Origin: Streptococcus anginosus subsp. whileyi MAS624
GTDB taxonomy: Bacteria; Bacillota; Bacilli; Lactobacillales; Streptococcaceae
DNA length: 64,000 bases
Direction: 5' to 3'
Assembly (NCBI RefSeq): GCF_000478925.1
Contig: NZ_AP013072.1
Coordinates: forward strand, 33,501 to 97,500
The position numbers and the translations under genes were made by a program. Each line of letters opens with the position of its first letter. Position 1 is the first letter of the stretch. The notes beneath the pieces were generated by a model. The model was not told where the DNA came from and did no database searches. It was given only the letters and a program-made list of their open reading frames with translations. Shown piece after piece: positions 34,620 through 43,817 of this stretch.

Positions 34620-35333
34620 TTAAATGATACCCAAAATGATATTGTAGAGCAAAGCCCCTACGACACCGCCGACAATTGGACCCAGGACTGGAATCCAAGC
34701 ATAGGACCAGTCAGAATCCCCTTTATTTGCGATTGGTAAAAGAGCATGCATGATACGCGGTCCCAAATCCCGTGCAGGATTGATCGCATAACCTGTCGTT
34801 GGACCAAGTGAAAAACCGACTGCAAAAATAACCATTCCTACGATGATAGGTCCTAGACCAGCAGCAACTTTATTAGGTCCAATTGCCATAATCGTGATGA
34901 CAAGAATGGCCGTTCCCAGCGCTTCTCCTAAAAAGTTAGAAGCTGTATGGCGAATGGCTGGTCCCGTTGAAAAGCTGGCTAAAATCAAGCCTGAATCTTT
35001 CGTTTCAGCCCAATGAGGGTAATAGTGAAGCCATAGAACAAAAGCCGCAGCCATGGCACCCAGCATTTGTGCAAGAATGAACGGAAAAACCTGTCCCCAA
35101 CTAATCGCTCCAATAGAAGCCATTGCGAATGTGACCGCTGGATTCAAGTGAGCTGGGCTGAAAAATCCAGATACATAAACCGCCACTGTACAAGCAATCC
35201 CCCAGCCTAAAACGATAGAAACCCAGCCAGTTCCTTCCTCCTTCGTCTTGCTCAAAACATTCCCAGCAACAACCCCATCACCAAGCAATACTAGGATAAA
35301 GGTCCCTAAAAATTCACCGAGATACTGAATCAT
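34620..35333 (-). CDS. glpF: Glycerol/dihydroxyacetone facilitator (aquaglyceroporin)
   Basis: 237 residues of the MIP family with six hydrophobic helices and both pore motifs, NPAVTF and NPARDL; the aspartate after the second motif favours glycerol-type channels. It closes the dhaK-dhaL-dhaM operon, so it probably admits glycerol or dihydroxyacetone for phosphorylation. Start ATGATTCAG is 7 bases after AAAGGAG; an in-frame TTG two codons upstream is unlikely. Confidence 0.92.
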   Translation of the reverse strand: MIQYLGEFLGTFILVLLGDGVVAGNVLSKTKEEGTGWVSIVLGWGIACTVAVYVSGFFSPAHLNPAVTFAMASIGAISWGQVFPFILAQMLGAMAAAFVLWLHYYPHWAETKDSGLILASFSTGPAIRHTASNFLGEALGTAILVITIMAIGPNKVAAGLGPIIVGMVIFAVGFSLGPTTGYAINPARDLGPRIMHALLPIANKGDSDWSYAWIPVLGPIVGGVVGALLYNIILGII

Positions 35334-35345
35334 AATCAAACTCCT

Positions 35346-35720
35346 TTATTTCTTAATTTCTAACTCTTTCAATTGTTCTTGTATGGTCGCCAAATCTGCA
35401 CCGGCTTGCAAAAGAGCAGCCGCAGTATAAGCCCCTTCAACAATGGGAACATTATTGATGATGATGTCCTTATCTGAAAAATCTGCCACCAGCTCCAGAT
35501 TCATGCGAGCTGATCCAAGATCAAAGAAAGCTAAAATCTTCTCCGCTTTGTTAGCTTCCACAATCGTTTGGACTTGCTCAAAACTTGTGCCAATGCCGCC
35601 ATCTTCTGTACCGCCTACATAGGTCAGCACAATGTCTTTAGCAACTTCTGAAATTAAATCCACAAGGCCTTGAGCAAGCCATTTTGAATGAGAAACGATG
35701 ACAATCCCAACTTCTGTCAT
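35346..35720 (-). CDS. dhaM: Dihydroxyacetone kinase phosphotransfer subunit (EIIA-Dha)
   Basis: 124 residues, only the mannose-EIIA-like domain of DhaM with His11 in VIVSHSKW and the block FFDLGSARMNLE. The HPr and EI domains fused in E. coli DhaM are absent, as in other Gram-positives. It phosphorylates ADP on DhaL. Coupled to dhaL by an ATGA overlap. Confidence 0.94.
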   Translation of the reverse strand: MTEVGIVIVSHSKWLAQGLVDLISEVAKDIVLTYVGGTEDGGIGTSFEQVQTIVEANKAEKILAFFDLGSARMNLELVADFSDKDIIINNVPIVEGAYTAAALLQAGADLATIQEQLKELEIKK

Positions 35721-36298
35721 GCTTTTTCCTCCACTTCTAGCAAGGCTTCAAAAAGTAAGCCTGATGAATACGAACCGGGGTCAATATGTCCGATAGAGCG
35801 CTCTCCGACATAAGAAGCCCGACCCTTCGTTGCTTTCATATCTTTCGTCGCTTCAACCAAAGTATGAATGGTTTCTTTGGTCAATTCTCCTTTTTGAAGA
35901 GCCATCACCACACCAGACCAGACATCCACCATGGTTTTTTCACCCGGAACAGCCTTTCCTCGCTTTTGAATCATATCAAACCCTGCTTGAACAGCATCCG
36001 CCAAGCTAGTAACCTCTTTTTCAGCCTTCATTATTCCCATAAAGGCTGAGCCATAAAGGGGGCCAGAAGCCCCGCCAACCTTGCTAAGCAATTGCATGGA
36101 GACAACTTGAAAGACTTCTGCTGAATTGGCAAAATCCTTTCCTTCCAGATTTTCAACGACAGCTGCCATGCCACGCGCCATATTTCCTCCGTGGTCTCCG
36201 TCACCAATGGGCGTGTCTAACTCTGACAAGTAGTCTTTGTTGGCTTGAATTTTTTCATTAAAGAGAAGCATCCATTTCTTTGCTAATGCTGCATCCAT
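35717..36298 (-). CDS. dhaL: Dihydroxyacetone kinase ADP-binding subunit
   Basis: 193 residues with the nucleotide/Mg-binding loop TPIGDGDHGGNMARG and the downstream GGASGPLYGSAF and GERSIGHIDPGS blocks of DhaL. It carries the phosphate to DhaK-bound dihydroxyacetone. Start ATGGATGCA follows TAGGAGG; an extension to 36328 lies inside dhaK. Confidence 0.95.
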   Translation of the reverse strand: MDAALAKKWMLLFNEKIQANKDYLSELDTPIGDGDHGGNMARGMAAVVENLEGKDFANSAEVFQVVSMQLLSKVGGASGPLYGSAFMGIMKAEKEVTSLADAVQAGFDMIQKRGKAVPGEKTMVDVWSGVVMALQKGELTKETIHTLVEATKDMKATKGRASYVGERSIGHIDPGSYSSGLLFEALLEVEEKA

Positions 36299-36308
36299 AT
36301 CGTACCTC

Positions 36309-37298
36309 CTACCAAGCAATCGTTGCAACTGGACTGTTCAAAGCTTCCAGCCAGTCTTCACGTTCCAATTTGACAAAGGTCAGAGAAATGCCTGCCATGT
36401 CAATAGATGTCATGTAATTTCCTAATTTCTTGTAAACAACTTCCAGACCTGCTGCTGCGAGAATTCCAGCCACATCGTTGGCAAAGACGTATTGTTCCAT
36501 GAGCGGCGTTGCCCCCATACCATTGATAAGGATTCCGATTTTATCTCCTGCTTTGAATTCAAAAGAATCTTTTAATTTCGCCACCAATTCTTGTGCCAAG
36601 TCTTTAGACGGCTGCATTTTTTCTTTGCGATAGCCGGGTTCTCCATGAATGCCGATGCCAAATTCAATTTCATCATCAGCAAGTACAAAGCCAGGTTTCC
36701 CAACTTCAGGAACGGTTGCTCCACTGAGAGCTAGCCCAACCGTATGAATCTGAGGAACCAATTCATCAGCCAAGGCCTTGATTTCACTCAGTGATTTTCC
36801 AGCACGCGCCGCATGACCTAAAATCTTATGTACAAAAATCGTACCCGCAACACCGCGTCGACCTTGCGTGTAAAGGCTATCTTCAACAGCAATATCGTCA
36901 TCTACAACAACACTTGCCACCTCGAGGCCTTCCATTTCTGCCATATCCTGCGCCATTTCAAAGTTCATGATGTCGCCAGAATAATTCTTGATAACCATGA
37001 ACACACCTGCGCCCTCGTCTGCTTCTTTGATTGCCTGCAAGACTTGGTCAGGAGTTGGGGAAGTAAAGACCGCCCCGCAAATCGCAGCTGACAACATACC
37101 GTCGCCCACAAAGCCAGCATGAGCAGGCTCATGACCGCTACCGCCACCTGATATAATCGCTACCTTGCCAGATTTTTCGCTGTTTCGGGCAATGATGTCA
37201 AAGCCTTCTACACGATGCACCAAATCACTGTGGATATAAGCCAGACCGTCTAGCATTTCGTCCACAACAGCTGTTGGTTGATTGATAATTTTTTTCAT
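36309..37298 (-). CDS. dhaK: Dihydroxyacetone kinase substrate-binding subunit
   Basis: 329 residues with ISGGGSGHEPAHAGFVGDGML near residue 50 and the histidine of GIGIHGEPGYR that binds dihydroxyacetone covalently. Together with DhaL and DhaM it makes dihydroxyacetone phosphate using PTS phosphate. It is the first gene of its operon, divergent from dhaS, with an operator between. Confidence 0.95.
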   Translation of the reverse strand: MKKIINQPTAVVDEMLDGLAYIHSDLVHRVEGFDIIARNSEKSGKVAIISGGGSGHEPAHAGFVGDGMLSAAICGAVFTSPTPDQVLQAIKEADEGAGVFMVIKNYSGDIMNFEMAQDMAEMEGLEVASVVVDDDIAVEDSLYTQGRRGVAGTIFVHKILGHAARAGKSLSEIKALADELVPQIHTVGLALSGATVPEVGKPGFVLADDEIEFGIGIHGEPGYRKEKMQPSKDLAQELVAKLKDSFEFKAGDKIGILINGMGATPLMEQYVFANDVAGILAAAGLEVVYKKLGNYMTSIDMAGISLTFVKLEREDWLEALNSPVATIAW

Positions 37299-37361
37299 GA
37301 GTTTCTCCTTTGCTTTATTTTTCTTATTTTTATTGTAGAATTCTTTGCTCTATTTTGGAAC

Positions 37362-37383
37362 GGACAAAATCAAAAATCTGTCC
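37362..37383. promoter_or_regulatory. DhaS-type operator between dhaK and dhaS
   Basis: GGACA and TGTCC are separated by 12 bases. The Lactococcus lactis DhaS site as I recall it is GGACACAT-N6-ATTTGTCC, with the same arms and the same 12-base spacing. It lies 64 bases before dhaK and 72 before dhaS. Confidence 0.75.
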
Positions 37384-37454
37384 CTCTTTTTAGTTTTCCT
37401 ATTGCATCATTCATGATAAACTAAGAATAGGACTAAAAAGACTGAGGAGGGAAG

Positions 37455-37991
37455 ATGGCAACATCCTTAATCACGAAAAAAAGGATTGCCAAATCCTTTA
37501 AAAAATTACTGACCGAACAAGCTTTTGAAAAAATCTCTGTTCGACAAATTATGGAAGACGCCGGTATTCGCAGGCAAACGTTTTACAATCATTTTCTGGA
37601 CAAGTATGAATTATTAGAATGGATTTTTCAGACAGAGCTGCGAGAGCAGGTGACGGATAATCTGGAATATATCTCTGGCTATCAGTTGCTGCAAGAATTG
37701 CTGCACTATTTTAGCGTCAATAAGAGTTTTTATGCACAATTATTTGACATCGTTGACCAAAATGACTTTTCTTCTTATTTTCAAACCTACTGTCAACAAC
37801 TTGTAGCCAAACTCGTCAGAGAATATCATTCCCCCCCTTTCCATTCTGAAATGGAGTATCATTTTTTCATTCATTATCACAGTCAAGCGCTTGCGAATGC
37901 TATCAAACATCTGCTGGATTTATCTGAGCAAGATTACCAACAACAGGCGCAACTTTTGACACAACTAATCAAAACAGCTATAGAAAATTAA
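37455..37991 (+). CDS. dhaS: TetR-family activator DhaS
   Basis: 178 residues with a TetR helix-turn-helix (ISVRQIMEDAGIRRQTFYNHFLDKYELLEWIF, about 26-58) and a helical C-terminal domain. With a DhaK-like partner gene next to it and divergent dhaKLM, it fits L. lactis DhaS, which activates the operon when DhaQ carries dihydroxyacetone. RBS GAGGAGG. Confidence 0.88.
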   Translation: MATSLITKKRIAKSFKKLLTEQAFEKISVRQIMEDAGIRRQTFYNHFLDKYELLEWIFQTELREQVTDNLEYISGYQLLQELLHYFSVNKSFYAQLFDIVDQNDFSSYFQTYCQQLVAKLVREYHSPPFHSEMEYHFFIHYHSQALANAIKHLLDLSEQDYQQQAQLLTQLIKTAIEN

Positions 37992-38000
37992 GGCAAGTAT

Positions 38001-38987
38001 ATGGTTCACATTATCAATTCAATTCATTCAAGCATTCAGCAAAACATCAATGCAATTACTCGCATGTATCCTCACCTTTCACAGCTGAAACAACTGCCCG
38101 TCATTTATCATAATCAGCACGATTCTTCTGTCGTGCCCATTATTTCGGGTGGCGGCAGTGGCCATGAACCAGCTCATTTTGGCTATGTGGGCGATGGTAT
38201 GTTAACCGCTGCTATTAGTGGCCCCATTTTTGTGCCACCTTGTGCGGAGCATATTTTAGAAACCATTCGTTTTCTGCATCAAGGCAAGGGCGTTTTTGTC
38301 ATTATTAAAAACTTCGATGCTGATATTAAAGAATTTTCTCAAGCCATTTATCAAGCACGCAAGGAAGGAATTCCAGTCAAATACATCATTTCCCATGATG
38401 ATATTTCAGTCGAAAAAAGCAACTTCCAAATCCGTCACCGCGGGGTTGCAGGAACAATTCTCTTACATAAAATTCTCGGGCAGGCTGCCAAAGAAGGAGC
38501 AAACTTGGATGAGTTGGAAAAGCTAGCTCTTTCTCTGTCCACCTCCATTGCGACACTGGGAGTCGCAACAAAATCTGCCACCTTACCAAGCAAGCAACTG
38601 CCTATCTTTGATTTGCCCCAAGGTCAAATTTCCTACGGAATTGGAATCCACGGAGAACCTGGTTATCGGATGGTTCCGTTCGAATCTTCCGAACTGCTCG
38701 CTGTGGAGCTTATCAACAAAATCAAAATGAAATTCAAATGGCAAGAAGGACAAGAGTTTATTCTCCTCATCAATAACTTAGGCGGCACTTCAAAATTAGA
38801 AGAACTCGTTTTCACAGATGACATTCTTCAATTGTTAGATATAGAAGGCTTGAAACTACCCTTTGTCAAAACAGGTCACCTCATCACAAGCCTAGATATG
38901 GCAGGACTTTCTGTTACCCTCTGTCGTGTTTCCGACAATTCCTGGCTAAAAGCCTTAGAAACCCCAACCAACGCTTTTGCTTGGTGA
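38001..38987 (+). CDS. dhaQ: DhaK-like coactivator DhaQ
   Basis: 328 residues, a DhaK paralogue with SGGGSGHEPAHFGYVGDGML and SYGIGIHGEPGYR, so it keeps the dihydroxyacetone-binding histidine. Its position 9 bases after dhaS, with no second DhaL, argues for the sensor DhaQ rather than a kinase. The ribosome site is weak (AAGGCAAG). A catalytic role with DhaL is not excluded. Confidence 0.85.
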   Translation: MVHIINSIHSSIQQNINAITRMYPHLSQLKQLPVIYHNQHDSSVVPIISGGGSGHEPAHFGYVGDGMLTAAISGPIFVPPCAEHILETIRFLHQGKGVFVIIKNFDADIKEFSQAIYQARKEGIPVKYIISHDDISVEKSNFQIRHRGVAGTILLHKILGQAAKEGANLDELEKLALSLSTSIATLGVATKSATLPSKQLPIFDLPQGQISYGIGIHGEPGYRMVPFESSELLAVELINKIKMKFKWQEGQEFILLINNLGGTSKLEELVFTDDILQLLDIEGLKLPFVKTGHLITSLDMAGLSVTLCRVSDNSWLKALETPTNAFAW

Positions 38988-38993
38988 GAGAAC

Positions 38994-39033
38994 AAAAATC
39001 CAGTAAAATCAAGCTTGATTTTACTGGATTTTT
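38994..39033. terminator. 40-base perfect palindrome, two-way terminator of dhaQ and purB
   Basis: Arms of 20 bases (AAAAATCCAGTAAAATCAAG and complement) without a loop gap, with T-runs on both strands, between two convergent genes. Confidence 0.9.
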
Positions 39034-39043
39034 TAGTTTTGTT

Positions 39044-40339
39044 TTAATCCAAACCTATACGGTGGAAAATATCATCCACACGCTTGGTGTAGTAAACTGG
39101 ATCAAAAATGTCGTCAATTTCCTCTGGTGTTAAACGAGAGGTCACAGCTTCATCAGCTTCTAGTAGCGGACGAAAATCTGTTTGATTGTCCCAAGAATAA
39201 GCCGTCTTTGGCTGTACCAAGTCATAAGCCTCTTCACGTGTCATGCCTTTTTCAATCAGACTCAGCATAACGCGCTGACTGTAAATAAGACCAAAAGTTG
39301 AGTTCATATTGCGGCGCATATTTTCTGGGAAAACAGTCAGATTCTTAACGATATTGCCAAAGCGATTAAGCATATAGTCAATCAGAATAGTCGTATCAGG
39401 TGTGATAATGCGCTCCGCTGAAGAATGCGAAATATCACGTTCATGCCAGAGAGACACATTTTCATAAGCCGTCACCATGTGACCGCGGATCACACGAGCC
39501 AGACCGGTCATATTTTCAGAACCAATCGGGTTGCGTTTGTGAGGCATGGCAGAGCTGCCCTTTTGCCCTTTAGCAAAGAATTCTTCCACTTCGCGCTGTT
39601 CGGATTTTTGCAGTCCGCGAATTTCAGTTGCCATACGTTCGATAGACGTAGCAATACTAGCAAGTACCGCAAAATACTCAGCGTGCAGGTCACGTGGCAG
39701 GACTTGCGTTGAAATTTCTTGCGCACGGATGCCTAACTTATCACAGACATATTTTTCCACAAATGGCGGAATGTTGGCAAAGTTTCCAACTGCACCTGAA
39801 ATTTTACCTGCTTCCACACCAGCGGCAGCATGTTCAAAACGCTCAATGTTGCGCTTCATTTCACTGTACCAAGTCGCGAGCTTCAGACCGAAAGTCGTAG
39901 GCTCCGCATGCACCCCATGAGTACGCCCCATCATGATGGTAAACTTATGCTCACGCGCCTTGTCCGCTACAATGTTGAGGAAATGATCCAAATCTTTGCG
40001 AATGATGTCGTTTGCTTGCTTGTAGAGATAACCATAGGCTGTGTCCACCACATCAGTAGACGTCAAGCCGTAGTGAACCCACTTGCGCTCTTCGCCAAGC
40101 GTTTCAGATACTGCACGAGTAAAGGCCACCACATCGTGGCGAGTCTCCTGCTCAATTTCCAAAATGCGGTCAATATCAAAGTCCGCATTAGCATGGATTT
40201 TAGCCACATCTTCCTTAGGAATCTCACCCAGCTCAGCCCAAGCCTCATCAGCCAAGATTTCCACCTCAAGCCAAGCACGGTACTTATTTTCCTCACTCCA
40301 AATGTTCGCCATCTCAGGGCGTGAATAACGGTTGATCAT
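39044..40339 (-). CDS. purB: Adenylosuccinate lyase
   Basis: 431 residues with the fumarase/lyase signature [11 protein letters not shown] and the catalytic-His block [15 protein letters not shown]. It acts twice in purine synthesis (SAICAR to AICAR, and adenylosuccinate to AMP). Last gene of the purine cluster in this window, with its own terminator. Length normal. Confidence 0.97.
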   Translation of the reverse strand: MINRYSRPEMANIWSEENKYRAWLEVEILADEAWAELGEIPKEDVAKIHANADFDIDRILEIEQETRHDVVAFTRAVSETLGEERKWVHYGLTSTDVVDTAYGYLYKQANDIIRKDLDHFLNIVADKAREHKFTIMMGRTHGVHAEPTTFGLKLATWYSEMKRNIERFEHAAAGVEAGKISGAVGNFANIPPFVEKYVCDKLGIRAQEISTQVLPRDLHAEYFAVLASIATSIERMATEIRGLQKSEQREVEEFFAKGQKGSSAMPHKRNPIGSENMTGLARVIRGHMVTAYENVSLWHERDISHSSAERIITPDTTILIDYMLNRFGNIVKNLTVFPENMRRNMNSTFGLIYSQRVMLSLIEKGMTREEAYDLVQPKTAYSWDNQTDFRPLLEADEAVTSRLTPEEIDDIFDPVYYTKRVDDIFHRIGLD

Positions 40340-40371
40340 GTGTTTTTGTTTCCTTTCTTTATTCTAAGGGA

Positions 40372-41334
40372 TTAGTCTCCCCAAAATTTATTTATATCTG
40401 TATTTCTGTTTTCATAATAAGCTATTATCTTAGCTAATTCACTTAATTGAGATTTTAATTTCTTGTTATCTTCATTTCTGAAAGGAAGCGGATAATCAAA
40501 ATCTTGCCAATCTCGAGACTCAACATTTCTGTAATAGCAATCAAACAACCCATATATTACGCTTGCACCATTTCCACCAAAATAAACATCAATATTTGAT
40601 AAAGATTTCTCCACAGATGTATAAAGCGGACAGAAATCTGAAGCTCTATTGCTATATTCTAATTTAGCTAAAATAAATAGTTTAAAAAAACTTTTCAGTA
40701 CATTTGAATGATTGTAAATTACAAATAACTTTGTATCCGTACCAGTTTCACCTAAATAATTTCGTACTTTTGATTGTATAGTATCCAAAATATCAAAATA
40801 AAATAATAGTATTTTTTCAACTGAATCAAAAATCTCATTTAATCGATAATGAAATTTTTCCGTGTTCATTTGAAAACTTTCACCTGTATGAAATTTAAAT
40901 AAGGAAGTAAGCTCAGTGTCTTTTTGAAATTTACTGTATCGATGAGTTGAATAAAACTCCATCAACTGACTTAAAAAACTATTTTCCTGTTTTTGTAATT
41001 TTGTTTTAATTTCCATGTACTGAATCAGAAGATTATTCAACTGCTCATGATTATGACCATAGAAAGCTTTCTTGATTTGAGAACTAAATTCCTGCTTCTT
41101 ATCTCCTTCCAACTGATTATATGCTAAATTTAATATTATTTTTTGAATTCTTTCAATACCAACAGCTATTTGATAATATGCTTTAAATATTTTCGATTCC
41201 GAATAAGACTGGAAGTAAGTAACGTAAATCATACTCTCTAACCCATCAAAAAGAAAATCAGCTGCTGTCATAAACTCTGTATTGAGTACTACACTATAAT
41301 GAAAAAAATCGTCATCAAAAATAGTATCTTCCAA
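40372..41334 (-). CDS. Unknown protein, AT-rich, between purK and purB
   Basis: About 320 residues with no family I recognise. It is mostly helical and acidic/aromatic, has no signal peptide or membrane helix, and uses AT-rich codons compared with the pur genes. Start chosen at TTG (TTGGAAGATACT), 5 bases after a strong AAGGAGG that itself lies just past the stop of the upstream 75-residue gene. Co-transcribed with it and with purK/purB. It may be a recent insertion. No function is proposed. Confidence 0.65.
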   Translation of the reverse strand: MEDTIFDDDFFHYSVVLNTEFMTAADFLFDGLESMIYVTYFQSYSESKIFKAYYQIAVGIERIQKIILNLAYNQLEGDKKQEFSSQIKKAFYGHNHEQLNNLLIQYMEIKTKLQKQENSFLSQLMEFYSTHRYSKFQKDTELTSLFKFHTGESFQMNTEKFHYRLNEIFDSVEKILLFYFDILDTIQSKVRNYLGETGTDTKLFVIYNHSNVLKSFFKLFILAKLEYSNRASDFCPLYTSVEKSLSNIDVYFGGNGASVIYGLFDCYYRNVESRDWQDFDYPLPFRNEDNKKLKSQLSELAKIIAYYENRNTDINKFWGD

Positions 41335-41344
41335 ATCTTCCTCC

Positions 41345-41572
41345 TTACTCAAATTCCTCTTTTCCAATCCATACAGATGGATAGTGCGGTAAAGTGTTGA
41401 GATCTGTATCCGTTGGCAAATCATAAATCACTAAATAATTTTCAGGATATTGAGCAACTAATTCATCATATTTAGCTTGCACCTTATCATGGTCAGCACT
41501 AGCAAACAAGACTTCAACGACAGCTCCAGTCTTATCCTTTTCAACAAATGCATTTACGATTATTTGAATCAT
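41345..41572 (-). CDS. Small unknown protein downstream of purK
   Basis: 75 residues, MIQIIVNAFVEKDKTGAVVE..., soluble, with a mixed alpha/beta pattern and an acidic C-terminus (IGKEEFE). AGGAGAAA precedes its ATG, 9 bases after purK. The next gene begins 10 bases after its stop. Not recognised; a small cytoplasmic protein of unknown role. Confidence 0.65.
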   Translation of the reverse strand: MIQIIVNAFVEKDKTGAVVEVLFASADHDKVQAKYDELVAQYPENYLVIYDLPTDTDLNTLPHYPSVWIGKEEFE

Positions 41573-41581
41573 AGATTTCTC

Positions 41582-42670
41582 CTAAAAATCAATTCCTTTC
41601 CCAAGCTCAACCACACTATCCGGCTCATCACTAAAGAGGGTCACATGTCCCATCTTGCGATTGTGCTTGGCTTCTTCTTTGCCATAAAGGTGAAGGTGGG
41701 CGCTAGGATGGTCTGCCACATACTGTACCGCTTGCTCTACGTGTTGTCCAAGGATATTGAGCATGACGGCTGGGGCATGAAGTTTGATATCTGGGAGAGG
41801 CTGACCCAAAATCCCTAAGATATGAGTATCAAACTGTGAGAAATCACAGGCTTCGATAGAATAATGCCCTGAATTATGCGGGCGCGGCGCGATTTCATTG
41901 ACCAAAATTTGGCTACCAGCCACAAACATCTCTATACATAGTGTACCAGAAAGTTGGACTTCTGTGGCAATTTTTCTTGCCATTTGCAGAGCCTTGTCCG
42001 CTAAATCTTGGGAAATCCGCGCGGGGACAATCGTTTTAGAAAGGATATTGTTGCGGTGGATATTTTCCTGAACAGGGAAAAGGGTCAAATCTGTGCCATT
42101 TCCAGACACAATGACCGATATTTCCATAGTGAAGGGGACGAAATCCTCCAACACACAAAGAGTCTTGTCTGCCAAATCACGCGCAGTCGCTAAACTCTCC
42201 TCGTCTCTAATGACGACCTGTCCGTGACCATCATAACCACCTGTTGCTGTCTTTAGTACACGCTTGACAGAAAAATCATAATTTCCCAAGTCTGAAGACG
42301 AGCGAATGACGCGATAAGGAGCCAAATTCACGCCTGTGCTTGAGAGAAACTCTTTCTCGTGTACTCGGTTTTGAGAGATACGTAGCAGTCTGGTCCCCTG
42401 TGGCAAATCTGACAAATCAGCAACCGCATCTAAGCTGTCTGCATCCACATTTTCAAATTCATAAGTCAGGACATCACAGCGCTCAGCCAATTGACGAAGA
42501 GCCGCCACATCATCATAAGGAGCAACGATAACCTCACTGACACGAGCAGCTGGACAATTAGCAGCTGGATCTAGCGTAATGACCTTATGCCCACGGTAGA
42601 TTGCAGCAATCGCCATCATTTGTCCTAATTGACCACCACCGATAATTCCAATTGTTTTAGTTGAGTTCAT
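41582..42670 (-). CDS. purK: N5-carboxyaminoimidazole ribonucleotide synthase
   Basis: 362 residues of the ATP-grasp family: [13 protein letters not shown] at the N-terminus, [12 protein letters not shown] for ATP binding and [19 protein letters not shown] near the active site. It converts AIR, ATP and bicarbonate to N5-CAIR for PurE. Start ATGAACTCA follows GAGGAGT and overlaps the end of purE by 14 bases; a longer frame in purE is rejected. Confidence 0.96.
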   Translation of the reverse strand: MNSTKTIGIIGGGQLGQMMAIAAIYRGHKVITLDPAANCPAARVSEVIVAPYDDVAALRQLAERCDVLTYEFENVDADSLDAVADLSDLPQGTRLLRISQNRVHEKEFLSSTGVNLAPYRVIRSSSDLGNYDFSVKRVLKTATGGYDGHGQVVIRDEESLATARDLADKTLCVLEDFVPFTMEISVIVSGNGTDLTLFPVQENIHRNNILSKTIVPARISQDLADKALQMARKIATEVQLSGTLCIEMFVAGSQILVNEIAPRPHNSGHYSIEACDFSQFDTHILGILGQPLPDIKLHAPAVMLNILGQHVEQAVQYVADHPSAHLHLYGKEEAKHNRKMGHVTLFSDEPDSVVELGKGIDF

Positions 42671-43145
42671 TGCTAGACTCCTCAGCAATCTTTCCTTGTT
42701 TTTCTGTAAAGTCAGCCAGTGCTTGGGCAATTTTGGCATCTTCAACAGACAGCAAGCGCAAAGCAAAGAGCGCTGCATTGGTCGCACCCGCTTCGCCGAT
42801 AGCCATCGTTGCAACAGGCACGCTACCAGGCATTTGCACAATAGAGTAAAGCGAGTCCACTCCGCTCAAAGCACGAGATTTGACAGGCACACCGATAACC
42901 GGCAACGTTGTTTTAGCTGCTACCATACCAGGCAGGTGAGCTGCACCGCCCGCTCCTGCAATGATGACCTTAATCCCACGGTCACGTGCTCCCTCAGCAT
43001 AGCGGAACATAAGGTCTGGTGTTCGGTGAGCTGAGACCACCTTTTTTTCATAAGCAACACAGAAGTCCTCAAGAACTTGGGCTGCCTTTTTCATCGTTTC
43101 CCAGTCGGATTTAGAACCCATGATAATAGAAATAATTGGTTGCAT
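42657..43145 (-). CDS. purE: N5-carboxyaminoimidazole ribonucleotide mutase
   Basis: 162 residues of class I PurE with [12 protein letters not shown] (phosphate-binding) and the catalytic region [18 protein letters not shown]. Partner of PurK. RBS AAAGGAG. It is preceded by a 237-base gap rich in hairpins rather than lying close behind the DUF523 gene. Confidence 0.96.
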   Translation of the reverse strand: MQPIISIIMGSKSDWETMKKAAQVLEDFCVAYEKKVVSAHRTPDLMFRYAEGARDRGIKVIIAGAGGAAHLPGMVAAKTTLPVIGVPVKSRALSGVDSLYSIVQMPGSVPVATMAIGEAGATNAALFALRLLSVEDAKIAQALADFTEKQGKIAEESSNELN

Positions 43146-43161
43146 AATTTCTCCTTTTTCA

Positions 43162-43378
43162 AGCCTGCCTTAGGCTGTAGAGGCGTCGTGAACTTTCTTT
43201 CGTGTGATGCTACGCTTTTCTTCTCATCTTTTCTTAAAAGCCGAGGAAAAGCTAACATCCCATCTAAAAAATCTTCTTGACTAGGTTTGTAGACCTTTGA
43301 GCTACAAACTTTCCCAAAATACCACAGTGGTAACAGACATAGTTTCATAACGACCTTTGGTCGCTTGAGCTAGCGCTA
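43162..43378. other. Non-coding gap with four hairpins between DUF523 gene and purE
   Basis: The 237 bases before purE contain four perfect short inverted repeats: AGCCT/AGGCT (43162-43176), GTTTGTAG/CTACAAAC (43285-43309), TACCAC-A-GTGGTA (43320-43332) and CGACC-TTT-GGTCG (43351-43363). A TAGCGCTA palindrome lies at 43371-43378. No promoter consensus stands out. It may be a leader, an RNA processing region or a decayed repeat element. Confidence 0.55.
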
Positions 43379-43382
43379 TACT

Positions 43383-43817
43383 TTATTTAATTATATCTTC
43401 AGCATCAACAACTCTGTAGCCTCGTTTCTTTAATGCTTGCGCAAAAAGACCACTGCCCTCTATTTTTCGACCAGAAAAATGACCATCGTAAATCTGGTTG
43501 ACACCACAAGAGGGACTTCGGGACTGAAGAATAGCCAAGTCAATGTTTTTTTCAGCTAAACTAGACAATGTGTGATCAATTCCTACTTGAAATTCTTTAT
43601 CATAAAAATTCCCATTGACATCACATGGCCGCCCTTTTAAAATCTCTACTGGCTCTCTTGGAACTGATAAGCCGCCCGCAACTTCCGGGCACACTGCTAA
43701 GACATCTTTATCCGCAACAAAGTCAATAACAGCTTGATTATAATTATTGCCTCCATTGTACTTGCAATTTTCTCCAAGCAAACAGGCACTAACTAGTATA
43801 CATTTTTTATTTTTCAA
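43383..43817 (-). CDS. DUF523 family protein
   Basis: 144 residues with the family cysteines and motifs VSACLLGENCKYNGG, VCPEVAGGLSVPREP and SRSPSCGVNQIYDG, which suggest a metal or iron-sulfur site. The function of the family is not established. It overlaps the end of purD; a TTG start at 43817, 8 bases after GGAG, is preferred over a TTG five codons upstream. Confidence 0.8.
   Translation of the reverse strand: MKNKKCILVSACLLGENCKYNGGNNYNQAVIDFVADKDVLAVCPEVAGGLSVPREPVEILKGRPCDVNGNFYDKEFQVGIDHTLSSLAEKNIDLAILQSRSPSCGVNQIYDGHFSGRKIEGSGLFAQALKKRGYRVVDAEDIIK

Noticed and set aside
39546..39920. A 124-codon plus-strand frame antisense to purB
   Set aside because: Purely opposite-strand reading of a conserved enzyme gene, rich in Ser, Arg and Cys as such shadows usually are.
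43091..43348. An 85-codon minus-strand frame overlapping the start of purE
   Set aside because: It lies out of frame over purE and across the hairpin region, has no ribosome site and resembles no known protein.
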